Source: Acidobacteriota bacterium (GTDB lineage Bacteria > Acidobacteriota > JAAYUB01). From it: a stretch of DNA of 64,000 nucleotides. The DNA lies in the NCBI GenBank assembly GCA_012517875.1, contig JAAYUB010000104.1, positions 1 to 64,000 of the forward strand. Direction: 5' to 3'. Every line of letters begins with the position of its first letter. Position 1 is the stretch's first letter. The position numbers and the translations under genes were made by a program. A model generated the notes under the pieces. It saw only the letters and a list, made by a program, of their open reading frames with translations, had not been told where the DNA came from and ran no database searches. This document shows, one piece after another, positions 1-8,574 of the stretch.

Positions 1-491
1 GCTGCATGGGCTGGAGCCAGGGCGGCTACATCTCGGCGTTCCGCACCACATCCTCGGACCGCTTCGCCGCCATCTCGGTGGGCGCCGGCATCTCCAACTG
101 GGCGACCTACTACTACAACACCGACATCACGCCGTTCACCATCAACTATCTTGGTGACGATCCGGTGGACGACCCGGAAATCTACCGCCTCACCTCGCCC
201 ATGAGCTACATCAGGGAGGCGAAGACGCCCACCCTGATCCAGCACGGCGAGAACGACCGGCGCGTTCCCATCCCCAACGCCTATGAGCTGCGGCAGGGTC
301 TCGAGGATCGGCGCGTGCCCGTGGAGATGGTGGTGTACAAGGGCTTCGGCCACGGCATCGGCAAGCCGCGGGCGTCGCGCGCCGTCATGCGCCACAATCT
401 TGAATGGTTCGGCCACTATTTATGGAGCGATCCCAAACCCGACTTCACCATGCCCGATGTGCCCAAAGCCGACAAGAAGGAAGAGAAGTAA
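1..491 (+). CDS. S9-family serine peptidase (prolyl oligopeptidase/acylaminoacyl-peptidase type), C-terminal part only
   Basis: The gene enters from the left edge; only the last part of the alpha/beta-hydrolase catalytic domain is visible, about 162 residues. Numbering from the Met codon at 6, the nucleophile elbow reads GWSQGG with Ser4, the acid follows in HGENDRRVP (Asp84) and the base is in GFGHG (His116). All three triad positions are therefore present in family order and spacing. These enzymes cleave short peptides, often after export; whether this one is exported cannot be judged because the N-terminus is outside the window. The tail is Lys/Glu-rich. A GC-rich hairpin follows the stop codon. 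Family call is confident, substrate unknown. Confidence 0.9.
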   Translation, partial: CMGWSQGGYISAFRTTSSDRFAAISVGAGISNWATYYYNTDITPFTINYLGDDPVDDPEIYRLTSPMSYIREAKTPTLIQHGENDRRVPIPNAYELRQGLEDRRVPVEMVVYKGFGHGIGKPRASRAVMRHNLEWFGHYLWSDPKPDFTMPDVPKADKKEEK

Positions 492-492
492 G

Positions 493-525
493 CCGCGCCC
501 GGCGGCCCGCGCTCGCCGGGCGCGG
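493..525 (+). terminator. Putative terminator hairpin after the S9 peptidase gene
   Basis: Bases 493-503 are the perfect inverse complement of 515-525 (11 bp, all G/C) with an 11-base loop, two bases after the stop codon. The following bases (ctgtctcattc) form only a weak T-rich tract, so efficiency is uncertain. Confidence 0.5.
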
Positions 526-664
526 GCCGCTGTCTCATTCATCCTCCGCACGAGCAAGTTCGGCCGGTTTAGCCTGTCGAGTCATTCATCAAACAGAGCC
601 GAAACAGACGGCGCGATCGTCACCCGGGCCGCAGCAAGAACCTGCGGCGTCGCCTGTGATTCTC

Positions 665-693
665 TTGACACCGGGGTCCCGATTCGATACGTT
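665..693 (+). promoter_or_regulatory. Candidate promoter for the ankyrin-repeat gene
   Basis: TTGACA at 665-670 is a perfect -35 box, with a weak TACGTT at 688-693 after a 17-base spacer. It lies about 50 bases before the ankyrin gene. The rest of the 252-base spacer between the two genes shows only the hairpin above. Confidence 0.4.
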
Positions 694-743
694 TGCACCA
701 ATCTGTAGTTTTCAAACGTTCGGCAATATTTGGGGAGCGGTGA

Positions 744-3700
744 GTGATGGGGAACAAATCCGTCTGGATGTCCGTCCTGTTATGGACTGTGGCCGTGGCG
801 CCCCTGATGGGGAGCGGCGGGGAGTCCAGGAACCGGCCGCTCGACGAGCGGCGCCTGCAGGCGCGGGCGGTGGTGGAAACCGGCTTCCACCGGTATGAGG
901 GCGACGACCTGGAGGAGGCCATTCGGAAGGGCGATGCGGATCGGGTCTCGGCGTATCTCGATGCCGGCTGGGGGCCGGACCAGCCCCTCGACCTGACCGG
1001 CAAGCGGCCGCTGCACCAGGCGGCTGAATACGGCCAGGCCGCCATCGTCCGGTTGTTGCTGGCGCGGGGCGCCGACCCCAACGCGCCTGACAAACAGGGG
1101 GCCACGCCCCTGGACCGCGCGGCCCGTGCCGGAATAACCGAAGTGGTCACGCTGATGCTGGACGGAGGCGCAGTCATCCAGGGTGCCGGCCGGAGCGCCC
1201 TCTTTTCGACTCTCAGCGGGGAGAACTGCGCCGCGACCATCCGCCTGCTCTTAGCGCGTGGAGCCGATCCGGGACAATGCAACGCAGACGGTCTGACGCC
1301 GCTGATGGAGGCGGCGCGGTGGAACCGGGCCGAAGCCCTGGCGACGCTGCTGGAAAAAACGGATCCGGCCATGCTGGCCCGGCGGGACAAGCACGGGCAG
1401 ACCGCGCTCGGCTACACGCTGTCCAGCGACGTTAAGCAGCTGCCGGCCACGCGCCTGCTGCTGGCGGCCGGCGCCGATCCCGTCGCGCCGGGCGGCAAGG
1501 TGACCGATCTGGAACGGGCCTGGCAGAACCGCAGCCCCGCCGGCCCCGACCTGGAGGCGGCGGTACTTCGGCGCGATCCGCTCGCGGCGGGCGCGCTCCT
1601 CGGGCCGGCCATCCGGCACGACCGGATGGGTTTCGCCGCGGCGCTGCTGGCCGCGGGCGTGCCCGCCGACGGGCTGGATCGGAAAACCCGGCTGTTCCTG
1701 GCCGCCGCCACGGGCGACGCGGTCATGCTGGCCGCCGCGTCCGACCAGGAGCTCCTGGGGACCAAAGGTCTCCAAGACGAGACGCTGCTGGGCCGGGCGG
1801 CGCGCCACGCCCAGCCCGCCACGGTCCGGGTGGCGCTCGCGGCGCTGAAGCGACAGCGGGCCACGTGGCCGACCCCGCCCAAACCACCGTGGGGCTGTCG
1901 GGAGATGCTGGACGCGGCCGAAGGCGGCGACGCCGTGGTGGTGCAGAACCTCCTGGCGGCCGGGGCCGACCCCAACACCCGGGATTTTCAGGGTTACCGT
2001 CCGCTGCACCGGGCCGCGCGCGGCGGCCACCACGCGGCGGCCACCCTCCTGCTGGCCCACGGGGCCGATCCGAACGCCGCCAACAACTGGGGGGAGACGC
2101 CCCTGGTGACGGCAGCCGAGACCGGCAGCGCGGGCGTCGTCCGGGCACTGTTGGCCGCCAAGGCCGATATCAACGGCCGATCGTTCCGCAACGTGACACC
2201 CCTGCTGGCGGCCGTGCAGTCCGGCCGACCGGACGTCGCCCGGTTGCTGGTAGCGGCCGGGGCCAATCCCTATCTGGTTTCGGACCACGACAACAGCTGT
2301 GCGGCGCTGGTCGCCGCCGCCAGCGGCGATCCGGAGTTGATGGATGCGGTTGCACCGGCTTGCACGGAAACAATGTTCCAAGCGGTGACGGAAGACGATC
2401 GCGATGCCGGCGCCCACTTCGCCCGCCGGCTGTTGTACCAGGCCATCGGAGACGGACGGACAGACGTGGTCAGGTCCCTGCTCCGGGTCGGGGTGCAACC
2501 CGATATCGGCAGCGGCAGCTTCTCCCGGCCGCCGCTGGCCGAGGCGGCGGCACTTCGGAAAGTCGAGATACTGGAGGTGCTGATCAAGGCCGGCTTCGAT
2601 GCCAATGAAAACTACCGTGGCTGGACTGTCCTGATCACTGCCGTGATCCATCCCGCCTGCTGGGAAAAGACCGCCATCTGGGGCGATGTGCCGGACGACC
2701 ATCCGTCGTTCGACCGGCTCCCGCCGGATCCGGAAGCCCGCCTGGTGATCGAACTCCTCGTGGCGGCGGGTGCGGATCCCAACGCCCGCAACGAGGCGGG
2801 ACAGACGCCCCTCATGATCGCCGCCGCCCAGGGTGGGCCGGAGGCGGTCACGGCTTTGGCGGCCGCCGGCGCCCGGTTGGAAGACGAAGGCGGCGAGGGC
2901 GGTTCAGGCAGTAACCGCGCGCTGAACTTCGCCGCCGCGGAAGGCAACGTCGCGGCGGCGGCGGCGCTCCTCGACGCCGGCGCCTCCCCCGACGGCGGCC
3001 AGACCCCGCCACTGTGGACAGCCTGTTACACCGCCAATTGGGAAATCGCCCGGCTGCTGCTCGGCCGCGGCGCCAAACCCGACGCCGGTCCGGCAGACAG
3101 TTTCCGGACGCCGCTCATGGAAGCCGCCTGCCGGGGCAATGTGGAGATCGTGCAGGCCCTGCTCGACGCCGGGGCCGATCCGCGGCTGGCCAGGGCAGGG
3201 GGAATAGCCTTGGAGATTGCCGCGCGGGCGGGTCATCGGGAGGTGGCCCGGCGCATCTACCATGTTCAGTACGCCCAGGTGCCGGAGCTCACCCCGCTTC
3301 CGGACCCGCTCGGCGATGAGCTGTACGACTGGCTCGCGTGGGAGAGCGCCCCCTATTGGGGGTATTATTCGGAATCCGCAGCTGCCGAAACCGAAACGGA
3401 CAGCGGAAAGGAGGCGGGAGCCCAGGATGAGCGCGGGGCGGACGAGCGGATCCACTCCAACCTGGAGCAGTATCTGCTGGACAGTGTCCGCGTGGGCGAG
3501 GCGGCGCCGGTGGCTGCGGCCATCCGCGCCCAGCACCTGCGTCAGATGGGGCAATTCGCGGAAGACCTCATGCTCGAGGCCGCCCGGTACGGGGAGCATG
3601 AGATCCTGCGAATGATCCTGGCGGCCCAGGCGCCCGCCCGCAAACGGGTAGCCGAGATCCTGGCCGCGCAGGCGGCCGAAAGGCGGCGGGAATCCGGGAC

Positions 3701-5024
3701 GCCGGCGGCTCTGGCGGCTGAACGGGACGAAAAAACCGACAGGCCGAGAGAAGAAGGGTTTGATCCCGAGGCGTCGGTCCGGCAACGGTTGAATGACTTT
3801 GGCCGAGCCGCTCTGGCCGCGGCCATCCGGCGGGACGATCCGCCAGCGGTGGACATGCTGCTGCAGGCCGGGGTGAATGTTCGACGGCCTTACCCCATCA
3901 ATCTGACGCCGCTTCATCTGGCCGCCGACAAGGGGCCGGCGGTGGTCCGACTGCTGTTGGACCACGGAGCGGCGGCGGACGCCCGGACCGTCCACGTGTA
4001 CGGTCAAGCGCTGGATGAATTGGAAACCGGGGGCATGAGATCCTTGGGTATGGGATCCTATGATTTCCGGTTTTGCGGCGAGGAGGAGACCGGTCCGGGA
4101 CCCAGAGCCGTACCCGGTGACGTCACCGCGCTGTTCCTGGCCCTGCGGTCGGGCCGGGCGGACACGGTGGAGCAGCTCATCCGGGCCGGGCGGCGGGAGC
4201 CGCCGCTGGAGGAACTGACCGCGCCGGATCACGCAGAGGGGAGCCGGCCGCTGCTCCATAACGCGGCGGGACGGGGCGACATCCCGCGCCTGCGCCTGCT
4301 CCTGGCCTTCGGCGCCGATCCGAACCTGCCGGACAAAGACGGACGAACGGCTCTCATGGCCGCTGCCGAAAACGGTTTCGTGGGGGCGACGCTGGCATTG
4401 CTCGCCGCCGGGGCTGATCCGTCTCGGAGCGACCCGACGGGGCGGACCGCCTGGCACTGCGCAGCCGTCGGTGACTTCGTGGCCGTCATCCGGGAACTCG
4501 CCGCCGCCGGCGCGCGCCCACCGAAGGCGGACACCGCGCCCGTGATGCTGGACTACCTCCTGCGCCAGCGGGAGGATTCCGAGCCGTACCGAGTCAAACA
4601 GGAAGTGATGGCTGCCCTGCTGCTGGCGGGCGCCGACGTCAACGCGGCGGACGCGGGGGGACGAACGCTCCTGGCCTGGGCATGCATCCGGGGGTGGGGG
4701 GATGTGGCGGCACTATTGCTGGATTTCGACGCCGACCCGAACCAGGCCGATACGACGGGCCGGACGCCCCTCCATCATGCCATCGCCGATGACGAGGGCC
4801 GGCCGGTGTTCGAGCGCCGATGGGAGCTCATCGACCTGCTGGTGAAACGGGGCGCCGACGTCCGCCGGGTGGACAAATCCGGCTGCTCACCCCTGGACTG
4901 GGCCAACACACTGCGCAACCGGCGGCTCATCAACGTGCTCTTCCAGGAGGAGATCTTCCCCAACCATCTGCTGGAGGGCCGGTACTTCGGATTGTCCTCC
5001 TCAAACCCGGTCTATCGGCACTGA
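744..5024 (+). CDS. Very large exported ankyrin-repeat protein (1426 aa)
   Basis: The protein opens with a short polar stretch, a hydrophobic segment (about residues 6-23) and a likely signal-peptide cleavage region, so export is predicted. From about residue 50 to residue 1390 it is almost entirely ankyrin repeats, recognisable by repeated G-TPLH/L-AA--G---VV--LL-AGADPN blocks; I estimate more than 25. An acidic, repeat-poor insert rich in Glu/Asp lies near residues 885-935. A short non-repeat tail rich in aromatic residues ends the protein. Ankyrin solenoids bind other proteins; no catalytic domain is visible. The start is GTG at 744 or ATG at 747, with GGGGAG at 732-737. It is a single-gene unit with its own promoter. 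Function and partner are unknown. Confidence 0.88.
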   Translation: MMGNKSVWMSVLLWTVAVAPLMGSGGESRNRPLDERRLQARAVVETGFHRYEGDDLEEAIRKGDADRVSAYLDAGWGPDQPLDLTGKRPLHQAAEYGQAAIVRLLLARGADPNAPDKQGATPLDRAARAGITEVVTLMLDGGAVIQGAGRSALFSTLSGENCAATIRLLLARGADPGQCNADGLTPLMEAARWNRAEALATLLEKTDPAMLARRDKHGQTALGYTLSSDVKQLPATRLLLAAGADPVAPGGKVTDLERAWQNRSPAGPDLEAAVLRRDPLAAGALLGPAIRHDRMGFAAALLAAGVPADGLDRKTRLFLAAATGDAVMLAAASDQELLGTKGLQDETLLGRAARHAQPATVRVALAALKRQRATWPTPPKPPWGCREMLDAAEGGDAVVVQNLLAAGADPNTRDFQGYRPLHRAARGGHHAAATLLLAHGADPNAANNWGETPLVTAAETGSAGVVRALLAAKADINGRSFRNVTPLLAAVQSGRPDVARLLVAAGANPYLVSDHDNSCAALVAAASGDPELMDAVAPACTETMFQAVTEDDRDAGAHFARRLLYQAIGDGRTDVVRSLLRVGVQPDIGSGSFSRPPLAEAAALRKVEILEVLIKAGFDANENYRGWTVLITAVIHPACWEKTAIWGDVPDDHPSFDRLPPDPEARLVIELLVAAGADPNARNEAGQTPLMIAAAQGGPEAVTALAAAGARLEDEGGEGGSGSNRALNFAAAEGNVAAAAALLDAGASPDGGQTPPLWTACYTANWEIARLLLGRGAKPDAGPADSFRTPLMEAACRGNVEIVQALLDAGADPRLARAGGIALEIAARAGHREVARRIYHVQYAQVPELTPLPDPLGDELYDWLAWESAPYWGYYSESAAAETETDSGKEAGAQDERGADERIHSNLEQYLLDSVRVGEAAPVAAAIRAQHLRQMGQFAEDLMLEAARYGEHEILRMILAAQAPARKRVAEILAAQAAERRRESGTPAALAAERDEKTDRPREEGFDPEASVRQRLNDFGRAALAAAIRRDDPPAVDMLLQAGVNVRRPYPINLTPLHLAADKGPAVVRLLLDHGAAADARTVHVYGQALDELETGGMRSLGMGSYDFRFCGEEETGPGPRAVPGDVTALFLALRSGRADTVEQLIRAGRREPPLEELTAPDHAEGSRPLLHNAAGRGDIPRLRLLLAFGADPNLPDKDGRTALMAAAENGFVGATLALLAAGADPSRSDPTGRTAWHCAAVGDFVAVIRELAAAGARPPKADTAPVMLDYLLRQREDSEPYRVKQEVMAALLLAGADVNAADAGGRTLLAWACIRGWGDVAALLLDFDADPNQADTTGRTPLHHAIADDEGRPVFERRWELIDLLVKRGADVRRVDKSGCSPLDWANTLRNRRLINVLFQEEIFPNHLLEGRYFGLSSSNPVYRH

Positions 5025-5070
5025 CGGGGTGGCGGCGGGCGGCATGGCCGTCGGCCGCGTGGCTGCGGCT

Positions 5071-5079
5071 TGGTATAAT
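5071..5079 (+). promoter_or_regulatory. Extended -10 promoter for the DUF169 / Fe-S protein pair
   Basis: TGGTATAAT at 5071-5079 is a perfect extended -10 element, 41 bases before the DUF169 start. No good -35 box lies at the usual distance, as is common for extended -10 promoters. Confidence 0.55.
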
Positions 5080-5120
5080 GGAGCCTGCAACGTTAAACCC
5101 AGACAAGAGGAGTCGCCCTG

Positions 5121-5885
5121 ATGGATGCCGACCTGCGTGACCGCTTCTCCGGCCTCTGGACCAGATTTTTTCCCGGCGTCGAGTTGCCCGTGGGGTTTTT
5201 CTACACCGACGATCCGGAGTTGGGCCAACCGCCCCCAATTCCCACCGGGCATCGCTGCCTGATCGCCGATCTGGCCCGCGCCCGCCGCGGACAGTCCCTC
5301 CGACTCGATCCGACGGTGCTCGGCTGCAGCGGCGGGCGTCGCTACCTCGGCTTCGGCGGGGAACTGATGCCTGGCTTCGAGTATTTTCTCTCCTGCGGCA
5401 TCACCGGCAAACTGGAAGGCGAGCGGTACAAAAAGACGCCGGAGCTGGTGAAGGAACACCTGAAACACCAGCCGCCGTTCACCGCACCCGGCCGCTACAT
5501 CGTGTTCCGGCGGTGGGACCGGCTGACGGCGGATGATGCGCCGGTGGCGGTGATCTTCTTCGCCCCCTCCGATGTGCTGGCCGGATTGTTCACTCTGGCC
5601 AACTATGACGAGACCGAGCCTAACGGTGTGATTGCCCCGTTCGGCGCCGGCTGTGCGTCGATCGTGGACTACCCCCATCGCGAGGCGCAGTCGTCCCGCC
5701 CCCGGGCGGTGCTGGGCATGTTCGACGTGTCTGCGCGGCCGTGCGTCGGGGCCGGTGAGCTGACCTTCACCGTACCGTGGCCCAAGTTCGTCCGGATGGT
5801 GGACAACATGCTGGACAGCTTCCTGATCACCCCGTCCTGGGCCAAGGTGCGAAACAGGCTGCGGCGGACGAAGGGGAAATCGTAA
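5121..5885 (+). CDS. DUF169 (COG2043) family protein
   Basis: This 254-residue soluble protein has the features I associate with DUF169: an N-terminal PVGFFYTDD stretch, a Cys-containing segment LGCSGGRRYLGFGG (about residues 67-80), the motif VIFFAPSDVLAGLF near the middle, GAGCASIVDYP, and a C-terminal PWPKFVRMVDNM. No signal peptide or membrane segment is present. The biochemical role of the family is not established; members occur in anaerobes and are often near redox genes. Start ATG at 5121 has an AAGAGGAG ribosome-binding site. It is followed 61 bases later by a multi-cluster Fe-S protein on the same strand, so the two probably share a transcript and may work together. Family call fairly sure, function unknown. 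Confidence 0.78.
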   Translation: MDADLRDRFSGLWTRFFPGVELPVGFFYTDDPELGQPPPIPTGHRCLIADLARARRGQSLRLDPTVLGCSGGRRYLGFGGELMPGFEYFLSCGITGKLEGERYKKTPELVKEHLKHQPPFTAPGRYIVFRRWDRLTADDAPVAVIFFAPSDVLAGLFTLANYDETEPNGVIAPFGAGCASIVDYPHREAQSSRPRAVLGMFDVSARPCVGAGELTFTVPWPKFVRMVDNMLDSFLITPSWAKVRNRLRRTKGKS

Positions 5886-5946
5886 GTCGTCGATACGCTG
5901 GTGGCGAGATCCGTATCTCCGTCCGGTATGCAAGGGGACATTCGTC

Positions 5947-7224
5947 ATGGCCCATGCCACGGCCCGCGAGGCCTACCGCCGACTGACTGATCGGCTCAAC
6001 CGATTCCCTCAGGGCGCGCCGCCTGGGGACCTGCTGTTCCGGATTCTGGCGCTGCTCTTCACCCCGCGGGAGGCGGAGCTGGTGGCCCGGCTGCCGCTGC
6101 GGCCGTTCACGGCCCGGCGCGCCGCGCGCGCCTGGCGCATCTCCGAGGCGGATGCCCGGCGGATCCTGGAAGAGTTGGCGGACCGCAGCCTCCTCCTCGA
6201 CGTGGACCACAACGGCGAGAGCCGCTACGTCCTGCCGCCACCCATGGCGGGCTTCTTCGAATTTTCGCTCATGCGGGTGCGACCGAACCTCGACCAGAAG
6301 CTGCTGGCGGAGTTGTTCTACCAGTACCTCAATGTGGAAGAGGCGTTCATCCGCGCGTTGTTTTGCGAAGGGGAGACCCAACTGGGTCGGGTGTTTGTTA
6401 GCGAACCCGCCCTGTCGGCGGAGAACGCCCTGCATGTGCTGGACTACGAACGGGCCAGCCACATCGTTCGCACCGCCTCGGCCATTGGCATCGGCCGGTG
6501 CTACTGTCGCCACAAGATGGAGCACGTGGGCCGGGCCTGCAATGCGCCCCAGGACATCTGCATGACCTTCAACGGCCCGGCCAAATCGTTGAATCGCCGC
6601 GGGGTCACCCGGCCGGTCACAGTGTCGGAAGGCCTGGCGCTGTTGGAACAGGCCCGTGAGCGGAACCTTGTCCAGTTTGGTGAAAACGTCATGGAGCGTG
6701 CCGGCTTCATCTGCAACTGCTGCGGCTGCTGCTGCGAGGCGATGATCGCCGCGCGGCGGTTCGCGGTGCTGCGGCCGGTGCACACGACCAACTTTTTGCC
6801 GGCGGTGGACGCCGCATGCTGTACCGGCTGCGGGCGCTGCGTGGACGCCTGTCCCGTGGCGGCCATGGTCCTGGCGGCATCTGGCGAGCCCGGCGGTCCG
6901 CGCCGCCGGGCGCGCGTGGACGAGTCCCGCTGCCTGGGGTGCGGTGTCTGCGTACAAAGTTGCACCGGCGGGGCCATCCGCCTGGTGTCGCGGCCGGAGC
7001 GGGTGATCACGCCGGTGGACGGAGTGCACCGTGTGGTGGTGATGGCCATCGAGCGGGGCAAGTTGCAAAACCTGATTTTCGACCGCCAGACGCTCTGGAG
7101 CCATCGCGCCATGGCCGCTGTCCTGGGTGCGATCTTGCGCCTGCCGCCGCTGCAACAGGCATTGGCGCGGAACCAGCTCCGCTCCCGCTATCTTGACCAG
7201 CTCTTGAGCCGCCACAAGCTCTGA
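5947..7224 (+). CDS. Multi-cluster 4Fe-4S protein with winged-helix-like N-terminus
   Basis: The 425-residue product begins with a helix-rich region resembling a winged helix (about 40-95; ARAWRISEADARRILEELADRSLL). A first cysteine group (C185, C187, C198, C205) is followed by a dense group (C256, C258, C259, C261-C263). A classical two-cluster ferredoxin module follows, with CxxCxxCxxxC at 292-302 and again at 329-339. No membrane segments or signal peptide are seen, so it is probably cytoplasmic. It could carry electrons for the DUF169 partner encoded just upstream, or sense redox state through the N-terminal domain; both ideas are inference. ATG at 5947 is preceded by AAGGGGA. The ferredoxin part is certain; overall function is unknown. 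Confidence 0.8.
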   Translation: MAHATAREAYRRLTDRLNRFPQGAPPGDLLFRILALLFTPREAELVARLPLRPFTARRAARAWRISEADARRILEELADRSLLLDVDHNGESRYVLPPPMAGFFEFSLMRVRPNLDQKLLAELFYQYLNVEEAFIRALFCEGETQLGRVFVSEPALSAENALHVLDYERASHIVRTASAIGIGRCYCRHKMEHVGRACNAPQDICMTFNGPAKSLNRRGVTRPVTVSEGLALLEQARERNLVQFGENVMERAGFICNCCGCCCEAMIAARRFAVLRPVHTTNFLPAVDAACCTGCGRCVDACPVAAMVLAASGEPGGPRRRARVDESRCLGCGVCVQSCTGGAIRLVSRPERVITPVDGVHRVVVMAIERGKLQNLIFDRQTLWSHRAMAAVLGAILRLPPLQQALARNQLRSRYLDQLLSRHKL

Positions 7225-7271
7225 CGCCGGGATGATCGGTAATAGGGATACGTCTGGAAACTAACATTTTC

Positions 7272-7301
7272 TTGGCATATATGTTATGCTAACAGTACAT
7301 T
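7272..7301 (+). promoter_or_regulatory. Candidate promoter of the OmpA-family gene
   Basis: TTGGCA at 7272-7277 and TACATT at 7296-7301 are separated by 18 bases, in a locally AT-rich segment. This would give a leader of about 105 bases before the ATG at 7415. The leader has no obvious strong hairpin. Confidence 0.35.
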
Positions 7302-7414
7302 CCGGGCGTGTTTGGTGTTTTATGAAACGAAGTCCCTCCTGGCAGCATCATTTCAATAATGTCAAAGAATACACTTTCCGTCATACCTTTATTCACAATC
7401 TATCTGGAGGAGCG

Positions 7415-8518
7415 ATGAGACGCATGCGTTGGATCGGCTTGATGCTGGCTCTGCTGGCGCTCACCCTCACAGCGTCTGCTCAGGTGAAGGACAAGCGCGT
7501 GGAGCTGTCCCCGTACATCGGCGGCATCTTCTACGACGGTGACCTGAACCTGAAAGACAACCTGTTGTTCGGTTTCCGGGTCGGCTACAACTTCAATCCG
7601 CGGTTCGGGCTTGAAGGCGGCGCCGACTTCTCGTTCCCGGGTGTGGATGATACGAACCTCTACCCGCTCGAAGAGGCGACGTTTGGCATCCCGGCTATGA
7701 GCACCAACAACATGTTCTACCACGTGGACGGGTTGATTTACCTCTTCCCTGAGTCCCGGTTCAACCCGTTTTTCGTGGCGGGATTGGGCGGGGCGCGCTA
7801 TGCTCCCGACCGGGGAGACACCCTGAATAAATTCCTCACCAACTTCGGCTTCGGGGCCAAGTACTGGATGAGCGATCGGGTGGCGCTTCGGTTTGATTTC
7901 CGGGATCTGGTGTCACTCGATGAAGCCCGGCACAACCTGGCGGCTCAAGCGGGCCTGGCCATCGCCATCGGCGAGAAGGCGGTGCCGCCGCCGCCACCAC
8001 CGCCGCCGGCACCGGTAGTGGAGCAGCCGAGACCGGAACCGCCGCCGCCGCCGCCACCGCCGCCGCCACCGCCGCCGCCGGCACCGAAGCCGGAACCGAA
8101 GCCGGAGCCGAAACCGGAACCGAAACCGGAACCGCCGCCACCGCCGCCGGCGCCGAAACCCATCGTGCTGGAAGACGTGCACTTCGCGTTCGACAAGGCG
8201 ACGCTCACCGATGAAGCCAAGGCGATCCTCTTCCGGAACATTGCCACGTTGAAGGAAAACCCGGGCATCAGGGTGACCGTGGAAGGCCACACCTGCGCGC
8301 ACGGGTCGCCCCAGTACAACATGCGTCTGGGCGAACGGCGTGCTCAGGCCGTCAAGGAATTCCTGGTTCGCGAAGGCGGCATTGATGAGTCCCGCATGAC
8401 CACGATTTCCTACGGCGAAACCCGCTTGGCCATGCCGGAAACACCGACGGCGGCCAACGTGAATTCACCCGAGTGCAACGCCAACCGGCGCGTTCATTTC
8501 GAAATCGTCGTTCAGTGA
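7415..8518 (+). CDS. OmpA-family outer-membrane protein: beta-barrel, Pro-rich linker, peptidoglycan-binding domain
   Basis: The 367-residue precursor starts with a clear signal peptide (residues 1-22, ending A-S-A). An N-terminal region typical of eight-stranded OmpA barrels follows (VELSPYIGG, then GFRVGYNF and FVAGLGGARY). Next comes a linker of Pro runs and KPEPKPEP repeats, and then an OmpA C-terminal domain from about residue 255 (VHFAFDKATLT, YNMRLGERRA, SYGE, NRRVHFEI). It should anchor the outer membrane to peptidoglycan. The usual GHTD motif reads GHTC here: Cys294 replaces the Asp that contacts diaminopimelate in E. coli OmpA. A second Cys (354) lies just before NRRV. ATG at 7415 was chosen over longer forms because GGAGG lies at 7406-7410 and the signal peptide starts there. 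A strong terminator follows. Confidence 0.9.
   Translation: MRRMRWIGLMLALLALTLTASAQVKDKRVELSPYIGGIFYDGDLNLKDNLLFGFRVGYNFNPRFGLEGGADFSFPGVDDTNLYPLEEATFGIPAMSTNNMFYHVDGLIYLFPESRFNPFFVAGLGGARYAPDRGDTLNKFLTNFGFGAKYWMSDRVALRFDFRDLVSLDEARHNLAAQAGLAIAIGEKAVPPPPPPPPAPVVEQPRPEPPPPPPPPPPPPPPAPKPEPKPEPKPEPKPEPPPPPPAPKPIVLEDVHFAFDKATLTDEAKAILFRNIATLKENPGIRVTVEGHTCAHGSPQYNMRLGERRAQAVKEFLVREGGIDESRMTTISYGETRLAMPETPTAANVNSPECNANRRVHFEIVVQ
7981..8158. repeat. Low-complexity CCG / CCGGAA coding repeat (Pro-rich linker)
   Basis: This tract inside the OmpA-family gene consists of ccg/cca runs and alternating ccggaaccgaag-type units. It encodes long polyproline and KPEP repeats. Such tracts are prone to length change by slippage, so linker length may vary between strains. 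Confidence 0.8.
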
Positions 8519-8526
8519 CAGTTCCC

Positions 8527-8560
8527 GCGGGGCAGGGTGATCCCCCTGCCCCGCGTTTGT
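8527..8560 (+). terminator. Intrinsic terminator of the OmpA-family gene
   Basis: Bases 8527-8537 pair perfectly with 8544-8554 (11 bp, loop of 6) and are followed by gtttgttt. The hairpin sits 9 bases after the stop codon at 8518. Its presence argues that the next gene starts after it, at 8575, rather than inside the OmpA gene. Confidence 0.8.
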
Positions 8561-8574
8561 TTCCAGGATTTTTC

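Noticed and set aside
7272-7290. A sigma-54-like TGGCA...TGC upstream of the OmpA-family gene
   Set aside because: The distance between GG and GC is two bases too long for a -24/-12 promoter, and a sigma-70-type pair fits the same segment.
7981-8158. Repeated CCG/CCGGAA units as a possible CRISPR-like or regulatory repeat
   Set aside because: The repeats are in frame, encode a Pro/Glu/Lys linker typical of OmpA-family proteins and lack spacers.
8473-8574. Longer start of the FG-GAP protein inside the OmpA gene
   Set aside because: It would read through the OmpA stop region and its perfect terminator, and the signal peptide begins at the GTG at 8575.
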